DNA from: an uncultured Bacteroidales bacterium
Lineage (GTDB): Bacteria; Bacteroidota; Bacteroidia; Bacteroidales; P3
Direction of reading: 5' to 3'
DNA length: 6,323 bases
Assembly (NCBI GenBank): GCA_947179195.1
Contig: CAMXAS010000071.1
Location: 1 to 6,323, forward strand
Each line of letters starts with the position of its first letter. Position 1 is the stretch's first letter. The position numbers and the translations under genes are program-made. The notes under the pieces are model-generated. The model ran no database searches and was not told where the DNA came from. It saw only the letters and a list, made by a program, of their open reading frames with translations. Below, in pieces: positions 1 to 6,323 of the stretch.

Positions 1-572
1 GCGGCAGCGCGAAGGTCAGCATGGAGAAGTTCAATCCGCGTTCGTTCAATATGGGGTTGTCACGCGCGGTGTACGAAAAAGTGGGGGGCTTCGCCGATAT
101 GTTCGGCGAGGACATCGACCTGAGCATCCGGATCCGCAAGGCCGGTTTTTCCATCGCGCTGTTGCCGGAAGTGTCTGTCTATCACAAACGTAGGGTCAAC
201 CTTAAAAAGTTCTTCCGGCAGGTCTATAATTTCGGGCAGGCGCGGATATTCCTGTTCAAACTGCACCCGGAATCGCTGAAGGCCGTCCACGTGTTGCCGG
301 CCCTGTTCGTGCTGGGCGAGGCGGCATTGATACTGCTCGCTGTCTTCCACAGCGCGTGGTGGTTGCTGTTGCCCGCGTTCTATATCGTCTTGTTGTTCTT
401 GGCCTCTTTGTTCAAGAACAAGTCTTTGAAAATAGCGCTCCTGTCCGTCGTCACGGCCTTTATCCAACTCAACGGCTACGGCTGTGGCTTCCTCAAGGCC
501 TTCTGCACGAAAGTGCTGTTCGGCAAGGAATTGGAAAAAGGCGAAAAGTTGCGCCGCGCCTACAACAAGTAG
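1..572 (+). CDS. Family 2 glycosyltransferase, C-terminal part (5' end outside window)
   Basis: This is the last 189 codons of a glycosyltransferase; the frame is open from base 3 to the TAG at 570-572. The methionine at base 21 is internal: the six codons before it (GSAKVS) read on into the conserved EKFNPRSFNMG stretch, so no start is visible. Counting from that Met, the GED-x-DLS-x-R motif lies at residues 29-37, which in GT2 enzymes carries the acidic catalytic-base region. It is followed by a YHKRR segment (54-58) and a QVYNFGQAR segment (67-75) that resembles the acceptor-side Q-x-x-R-W region of processive GT2 enzymes. Hydrophobic segments near 91-109, 112-131 and 138-158 suggest two or three membrane helices, then a basic cytoplasmic tail. 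The nucleotide-binding domain and DxD motif lie upstream, so donor and acceptor cannot be told. A role in surface polysaccharide or glycolipid synthesis at the inner membrane is inference. It converges on the dehydrogenase gene. Confidence 0.9.
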   Translation, partial: GSAKVSMEKFNPRSFNMGLSRAVYEKVGGFADMFGEDIDLSIRIRKAGFSIALLPEVSVYHKRRVNLKKFFRQVYNFGQARIFLFKLHPESLKAVHVLPALFVLGEAALILLAVFHSAWWLLLPAFYIVLLFLASLFKNKSLKIALLSVVTAFIQLNGYGCGFLKAFCTKVLFGKELEKGEKLRRAYNK

Positions 573-575
573 GCG
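557..575. terminator. Small perfect hairpin at the convergent gene junction, possible weak bidirectional terminator
   Basis: CGCCTAC (557-563) and GTAGGCG (569-575) are exact reverse complements around the loop AACAA, and a G-U pair can extend the stem to 556/576. The stem covers the glycosyltransferase stop codon and most of the 9-base gap before the stop of the dehydrogenase on the other strand. On the plus strand it is followed by TTCGGTTT, and on the minus strand a TTTT run lies about nine bases past the stem. Neither is a proper U-tract directly after the stem, so intrinsic termination would be weak. Position and symmetry fit a shared terminator; chance is also possible. Confidence 0.4.
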
Positions 576-581
576 TTCGGT

Positions 582-1337
582 TTACAGCACCTTGTGGAAC
601 TGGCTCGAATTGGCCTGCGCCGTCGGCATGATGACCATGTCGTTGATGTTGACGTGGGCCGGCAGGAGCACGCAGTAGGCGATGGCGTCGGCGATGTCGG
701 CGGCCGTGAGCGGCGTAAAGCCCTGATAGACCTTGTCGGCGCGTTCGGCGTCCCCCTTGAAGCGCACGAGCGAGAATTCGGTCTCCACCGCGCCCGGGCA
801 GATTTGCGTCACCTTGATGCCGTAGGGCAGTAAGTCCTGCCGCATCCCCTTGCTCAACGCGTCCACGCCGTGTTTGGTGGCGCAATAGACATTGCCGTTC
901 AGATAGGCTTCCTTGCCCGCAATCGAGCCGAGGTTGACCACATGGCCCTTGCGGCGGGCCGTCATCCACGGCAATACGACGCGGCTCACGTAGAGCAGCC
1001 CCTTGATATTGGTGTCAATCATGCGTTCCCAGTCGTCCACGACGCCCTCCTGCAACGGGTTCAAGCCCACGGCGAGGCCGGCGTTGTTCACGAGTACGTC
1101 CACGGCTTTCCAGGCCTCCGGCAGGCCGTTCAGGGCCGTTTCCACGGCCTGTTTGTCGCGCACGTCGAAGCAGAGCGGCAAAACCTCCGTCTTGGCCTTC
1201 AACGCTTCGGCCACTTCCTTCAGCTTGTCTTCGCGGCGCCCCGTCACGATGAGTTTGTAACCCTCGGCGGCCAGCCGTTCGGCCGTCGCCCGTCCGATGC
1301 CCGACGTCACGCCGGTAATCAATGCAATCTTTTCCAT
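582..1337 (-). CDS. YdfG-like NAD(P)-dependent short-chain dehydrogenase
   Basis: A complete 251-residue classical short-chain dehydrogenase/reductase, the usual length for the family. The Rossmann signature TGVTSGIG is at residues 8-15, D58 follows the adenine-binding strand, NNAG is at 84-87, and the catalytic set is N110, S138, Y151 and K155 (Y-x-x-x-K within YCATK). PG at 181-182 closes the nicotinamide site. The Arg pair in TGRRE (R34, R35) suggests NADP(H) preference. Segments such as DWERMIDTN-KGL, VRFKGD and LPAHVNINDMVIMP closely resemble E. coli YdfG, which oxidises L-allo-threonine and serine and reduces malonic semialdehyde; the same substrates here are inference. It is probably cytoplasmic. 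It is the last gene of the minus-strand block, 15 bases after thyA, with no visible ribosome binding site before its ATG. No functional link to thyA is evident. Confidence 0.93.
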   Translation of the reverse strand: MEKIALITGVTSGIGRATAERLAAEGYKLIVTGRREDKLKEVAEALKAKTEVLPLCFDVRDKQAVETALNGLPEAWKAVDVLVNNAGLAVGLNPLQEGVVDDWERMIDTNIKGLLYVSRVVLPWMTARRKGHVVNLGSIAGKEAYLNGNVYCATKHGVDALSKGMRQDLLPYGIKVTQICPGAVETEFSLVRFKGDAERADKVYQGFTPLTAADIADAIAYCVLLPAHVNINDMVIMPTAQANSSQFHKVL

Positions 1338-1352
1338 AATCGTGTGTTTATG

Positions 1353-2147
1353 CTATACCGCCACGTCCGCCTTGATGTGCGGGTGCGCCTGATAGTTCAG
1401 GATGCGGATGTCTTCGTAAGTGAAATCGTCCAGGTTCCGCACGTCGGGGTTCAGTTCCAACGTCGGCAGCGGGAAAGGCGTCCGCGTCAGCTGCAGCCGC
1501 GCCTGTTCCAAATGGTTCGAATATAGGTGCGCGTCGCCGAGCGTGTGGACGAACGTACCCGGCTTGAGGCCGCAGACCTGCGCCACCATCGCGGTCAGGA
1601 GCGCATACGACGCGATGTTGAACGGCACGCCCAAAAAGACGTCGCCGCTCCGTTGGTAGAGCTGGCACGAGAGCCGGCCCTCCGTCACGTAGAACTGGAA
1701 GAACGCGTGGCAGGGCGGCAAGGCCATCTTATCCACCTCCGCGGGGTTCCAGGCCGATACCATGAGCCGCCGCGAGTCGGGCGTTTCGCGGATTTGCCGC
1801 ACCACCGCTTTGATTTGGTCTATCGTATGGCCGTCGGGCCCTTCCCAGCTGCGCCACTGTTTGCCATAGACGGGGCCGAGGTCGCCGTTGGCGTCGGCCC
1901 ACTCGTCCCAAATCGTCACGCCGTGGTCGTGCAGGTATTTGATGTTCGTGTCGCCCTTAAGCATCCACAGCAGTTCGTAGAAGATGGAGCGCGTATGCAG
2001 TTTCTTGGTCGTCAGCAGCGGGAAGCCCTCCGAGAGGTCGAACCGCATCTGGTAGCCGAAATAGCTGAGCGTGCCGGTACCCGTGCGGTCCGTTTTGCGG
2101 ACGCCTTGTTCGAGAATCGTGCGCAGTAAATCCAAATAGGCTTTCAT
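1353..2147 (-). CDS. thyA: Thymidylate synthase (folate-dependent, ThyA)
   Basis: Converts dUMP and 5,10-methylenetetrahydrofolate to dTMP and dihydrofolate in the cytoplasm, the only de novo source of dTMP where flavin-dependent ThyX is absent. At 264 residues it matches the E. coli enzyme in length, and the active-site residues fall at the same numbers: R21 (phosphate contact), E58, W80, Y94, nucleophile C146 in LPPCHAFFQF, R166, D169, N177, and H207/Y209 in the DAHLYSNH segment. The C-terminus ends in an alanine-valine pair, near the folate-closing end of the family. The ATG at 2145-2147 gives the canonical MKAYLDLL start, and the stop is TAG. It lies 25 AT-rich bases after the upstream hydrolase gene and 15 before the dehydrogenase. 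The usual companion, dihydrofolate reductase (folA), is not next to it in this window. Confidence 0.98.
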   Translation of the reverse strand: MKAYLDLLRTILEQGVRKTDRTGTGTLSYFGYQMRFDLSEGFPLLTTKKLHTRSIFYELLWMLKGDTNIKYLHDHGVTIWDEWADANGDLGPVYGKQWRSWEGPDGHTIDQIKAVVRQIRETPDSRRLMVSAWNPAEVDKMALPPCHAFFQFYVTEGRLSCQLYQRSGDVFLGVPFNIASYALLTAMVAQVCGLKPGTFVHTLGDAHLYSNHLEQARLQLTRTPFPLPTLELNPDVRNLDDFTYEDIRILNYQAHPHIKADVAV

Positions 2148-2172
2148 TAGTCTTTGGTATATATAGTATATG

Positions 2173-2970
2173 TTATTGCTCCGGGTTGAACGTTACCGTC
2201 AGTCCGTCGTAAGCCGGTTTGATGTGTTCGGGGAGTTCGCGGCACAGGGCCTCGTGTTCCATGAAGTGGCCGATATGGGTCAGGTAGGCCTGTTCCGGTT
2301 TTATGGTTTCGATGAAGGCCACGGCCTGATCCAGCGTGAAGTGCGAGGAATGCGGTTCGCGCCGCAGCGCGTTCACCACCAAAATGCGGCAGCCGCGGAT
2401 GAGGTCGGCCGACTCGGCGCTGATTTCGCTCGCATCCGTAATGTAGCAGAAGTCGCCGATGCGGAAGGCCGCGATGTCCATCTGGAAATGGCGGATGGCG
2501 ATGGCCTGCACCGACAGGCCTTCCACGCGGAAGGGCGCGGCGTTGGGTTCAATCTCGTTCAGGATGAACTGCGGGGCGCCGGGGTAGGGATGCGCCTCGA
2601 ACGCATAGGGGAAGTTCTCCTTGACGCCCTGTAGCGTCTGCGCCGTGGCGTAGAGCGGCATCGGGCGCGGCGGCGCGTAGCGGGCGTAATAGTTATAGGG
2701 GCGCACGTCGTCTAAGCCGCCGATATGGTCGCGGTGGGGGTGGGTCAGCAGGATGGCGTCCAGACGGTCCACGCCCGCACTCAGCATCTGTTCGCGGAAG
2801 TTGGGTCCCGCGTCTATGGCCACGGCCTTGTCTTCGCAGCGGATGAGGCCGGCCGTGCGCAGCCGTTTGTTCTTGGGGTTGTCCGAACGGCAGACCTCAC
2901 AATGACATCCGATCATCGGCACGCCCTGCGAGGTGCCCGTTCCGAGAAACGTGAATTCAGCCGTTTTCAT
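2173..2970 (-). CDS. PhnP-like metallo-beta-lactamase-fold hydrolase
   Basis: A 265-residue metallo-beta-lactamase-fold protein. The dinuclear metal site is complete: H77-x-H79-x-D81-H82 (THPHRDH), H161, D179 (YITDASE) and H232 (LTHIGH). A GTGTSQGVP opening is followed by C22-x-C24-x-x-C27, which with H235 matches the structural zinc site of E. coli PhnP (phosphoribosyl 1,2-cyclic phosphate phosphodiesterase). An EPHSSHFTLDQA segment (206-217) adds the helix seen in this branch. It is therefore probably a phosphodiesterase of the PhnP/RNase Z-related group, but no phosphonate (phn) genes are nearby and the natural substrate is unknown. The start is the ATG at 2968-2970, 8 bases after the lpxH stop, because the fold begins at residue 5. 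An ATG at 2998-3000 would add ten residues and overlap lpxH, and is less likely. It is a soluble cytoplasmic protein with no signal peptide. Confidence 0.9.
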   Translation of the reverse strand: MKTAEFTFLGTGTSQGVPMIGCHCEVCRSDNPKNKRLRTAGLIRCEDKAVAIDAGPNFREQMLSAGVDRLDAILLTHPHRDHIGGLDDVRPYNYYARYAPPRPMPLYATAQTLQGVKENFPYAFEAHPYPGAPQFILNEIEPNAAPFRVEGLSVQAIAIRHFQMDIAAFRIGDFCYITDASEISAESADLIRGCRILVVNALRREPHSSHFTLDQAVAFIETIKPEQAYLTHIGHFMEHEALCRELPEHIKPAYDGLTVTFNPEQ

Positions 2971-2978
2971 CGTATGCG

Positions 2979-3809
2979 TTAAAATTGTTTTTCGGTGCAT
3001 TCCCCTTGCAGTTGCAGGGTCTGTCCGTCGTAAACGCCGTAAGAGAAGTATTGCAGCCAGTCGCCCGCGTTCAGGTATTGGCAGTCGGTGGGCGTATTTT
3101 CGTCCAAGGCCTCTATCGGCACCAGTTGCGGCCAATGGCGGTGGGCGAAGATGAAATAGCGGATGTCGGGCTCCTCGTCCAACGTCTCCCGCATGAAATA
3201 GCGCAGGTTCTCGTTCTTCTTGGTTTCGTAAGCCTTGCGGTCGCTCTTGAGTTCGTCGGCCTTGCGGCTGCGGCGCGAGAAGCCGCTGGCCAGCACGTAA
3301 CCCGTCCATGGGTGCAACATGGCGAACAGGCTGCGGCTCCAACGCGCGGCGAACAGCCGTTTGATAAACTTGTAGCCCTTGTCGTCCGGCCCAAGGCCGT
3401 CGCCGTGGCCGAGGTAGAATTTAACGCCGTCCACCCACAGCCGCGCGTTCTGTTCGCACACGCGCAGGCCGAGTTCCTGCTGGAAGTAGTTGCGCACCCA
3501 CGTGTCGTGGTTGCCGCAGAAGAAAAAGACGGGGATGCCCTTGTCGGTCAGCCGCGCCAGCGTTCCGAACAGCCGGACGAAGCCTTTGGGCACCACGTGG
3601 CGGTATTCGAACCAGTAGTCGAACACGTCGCCGAGCAGGAACAGGGCGCCCATCTCCGCCTCGTGCGCCTCTATCCACGCGATAATCTTGCGTTCGCGTT
3701 CGCGGCTCTTGTCGTAAGCGGGCGAGCCGAGGTGGAAGTCGGAGGCGAAAAACAGTTTCTTGCCCGCCTCCAACTTAAGGTCGATGTGATCTACTTGTAT
3801 CTTTTTCAT
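2979..3809 (-). CDS. lpxH: UDP-2,3-diacylglucosamine diphosphatase LpxH (calcineurin-like phosphoesterase)
   Basis: Hydrolyses UDP-2,3-diacylglucosamine to lipid X and UMP, the fourth step of lipid A synthesis, at the cytoplasmic face of the inner membrane. The 276-residue protein has all metal ligands of the family in order: D24 and H26 (SDFHLG), D61 (GDVFDYW), N100 and H101 (GNHD), H135 (GHGDG), and H223/H225 (FAHRH). The last motif is usually written G-H-x-H-R in proteobacterial LpxH; the HRH form with Ala before it is a small variation. A basic helical cap (about 140-205) corresponds to the acyl-chain binding lid, and the end carries the typical NAGDW segment at 247-251. It has about 17 more N-terminal residues than E. 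coli LpxH. The ATG at 3807-3809 lies inside the end of the lipoprotein gene (35-base overlap); no later Met precedes the first motif. It lacks an obvious ribosome binding site, so coupling to upstream translation is plausible. Confidence 0.92.
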   Translation of the reverse strand: MKKIQVDHIDLKLEAGKKLFFASDFHLGSPAYDKSRERERKIIAWIEAHEAEMGALFLLGDVFDYWFEYRHVVPKGFVRLFGTLARLTDKGIPVFFFCGNHDTWVRNYFQQELGLRVCEQNARLWVDGVKFYLGHGDGLGPDDKGYKFIKRLFAARWSRSLFAMLHPWTGYVLASGFSRRSRKADELKSDRKAYETKKNENLRYFMRETLDEEPDIRYFIFAHRHWPQLVPIEALDENTPTDCQYLNAGDWLQYFSYGVYDGQTLQLQGECTEKQF

Positions 3810-4637
3810 GGTTGCGTTCGCGTTGCACGGCTTGCAGCCGTTGCAGTTGTTCCAAGCGTTCTATGTTGTCCGCAAAGCGGGTCACGTGCGGGTTGCCCGG
3901 CAGGTTTTGCCGCATGGCCGCCGCCCATTCGGAGAGCAGGCGGAGGTCGGCGGGGTCCTGCGGGTCGAACAGCGGCCGGTTGCCGAACGGCAGTTGGGCC
4001 AGATAGACCGGCACCAGCGTGTTCGGGTAGCGTGCCGCCAAGCGGAGGCTTTCAGCCTTGTGCGCATGGTAGCGGCGGTCGAGGCTTTCCACGAGCGAGT
4101 CGTATATACGGTTGGCGTCGGCTTCGTAGCGGACGCCGCGCCAGTAGTCGGCCGCCTCGCGGTTCAGGCGTTCGCAGGCCTGTTGCGCCCGCTGGAACGG
4201 CAGGATATGCAGGCTGTCGGCCTCGCCCGCCGCGTCGTTTACGTGCGCGCTGCCCACCAGGTCGGCGTAGTCCGCTTCCACGGCCAGCGTGCCGCCCACG
4301 GTCGGGAACAGCACCAGGGGCGCGGAGGCGCCCGCCGTGTCGCCCAGGGCATCCGTCTGTAAGGCGAACAGGCTCAGGCTGTCGTTTCCGAAGCGGAACC
4401 GCCCGCAGCCCTGTTTATCCAAGCGGATGGCCGCTACCGTCACCGTGCCCGTGTTGGCGCGCAGTTCGTAGAGGGTCAGCCCCCGCTGGGCGCCTCCGTG
4501 CAGACAGACGTTCACCGTCGTCGGCTTCTGCGAGGGGGCGCGCCGGCACCCCGTGCCGAGGCCGCATGACCATGCGGCCACGAAGGCCGCCGCCATGCCC
4601 CAGGCCGAGCACCGCCTTACCGCTTGCACGAAACGGC

Positions 4638-4641
<4 letters not shown>
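3775..4641 (-). CDS. Putative lipoprotein resembling the N-terminal region of DUF4369/TlpA-like proteins, without a thioredoxin domain
   Basis: A 288-residue exported protein that I do not recognise as a named gene. Residues 1-32 form a signal peptide: basic start (R3, R9, R10), hydrophobic stretch 13-28, then C32 in the weak lipobox GTGC; C26 is a poorer alternative. Residues 42-130 are beta-rich with a G-x-F-x-F turn (about 80-84), and 142-275 are mainly helical, with RYPNTLVPVYLA (204-215), a PLFDPQDPADL segment and an NPHV stretch near the end. This order resembles the DUF4369-like N-terminal half of Bacteroidetes TlpA-type thioredoxin lipoproteins, but the protein stops where the redox domain (W-C-x-x-C) should begin. 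The resemblance is from memory, not a search. The ATG at 4639-4641 overlaps the glnS TGA as ATGA, which favours it over an in-frame Met eight codons earlier. The 3' end overlaps lpxH by 35 bases. It is probably membrane-anchored, facing the periplasm; function unknown. Confidence 0.72.

Positions 4642-6323
<1,682 letters not shown>

Noticed and set aside
21..23. ATG as the start of the glycosyltransferase gene
   Set aside because: A protein starting here would lack the whole nucleotide-binding domain, and the upstream codons are open and continuous with the conserved sequence, so the gene is cut by the window edge and not naturally short.
594..1526. Plus-strand open frames opposite the dehydrogenase and the end of thyA
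   Set aside because: They are antisense to genes with complete catalytic motifs and have His-, Arg- and Val-rich shadow composition without any domain signature.
2971..3342. In-frame 124-codon upstream extension of the PhnP-like hydrolase
   Set aside because: The extension lies wholly inside lpxH in another frame, has the composition of an out-of-frame shadow, and the metallo-beta-lactamase fold begins right after the ATG at 2968-2970.

Overview
The window looks like ordinary chromosomal DNA from a GC-rich member of the Bacteroidetes (Bacteroidales). I judge GC by eye at around 60%. Three things support this placement: the glycosyltransferase tail and the glutaminyl-tRNA synthetase read like Bacteroidales versions; start codons lack Shine-Dalgarno sequences, as is common in that phylum; and one gene encodes a lipoprotein resembling the DUF4369-type N-terminal region of Bacteroidetes thioredoxin-like proteins. 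A high-GC lineage such as Alistipes or other Rikenellaceae would fit, but the genus is inference.

Layout. Positions 1-572 (+) hold the 3' end of a membrane-anchored family 2 glycosyltransferase whose start lies to the left of the window. It converges, across only 9 bases, on a six-gene block that fills the rest of the window on the minus strand. In the direction of transcription (right to left) the block is: glnS (5' end outside the window), a small envelope lipoprotein, lpxH, a PhnP-like metallo-beta-lactamase-fold hydrolase, thyA, and a YdfG-like short-chain dehydrogenase. Spacing is very tight: a 4-base ATGA overlap, a 35-base overlap, then gaps of 8, 25 and 15 bases. A single polycistronic transcript is therefore likely, with its promoter beyond the right edge. 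A small perfect hairpin at the convergent junction may act as a weak shared terminator.

Function. The block mixes housekeeping jobs: glutaminyl-tRNA charging, the LpxH step of lipid A synthesis, dTMP synthesis, and two enzymes of uncertain substrate. The catalytic residues I could check are intact in thyA, lpxH, the hydrolase, the dehydrogenase and glnS. I see no tRNA, rRNA, CRISPR array, insertion sequence, phage gene or defence-type module, and no gene-free stretch longer than 25 bases. The least ordinary item is the lipoprotein. It seems to keep the N-terminal half of a TlpA-like architecture without the thioredoxin domain, and it is wedged by overlaps between glnS and lpxH. I did not find a convincing undescribed system here.
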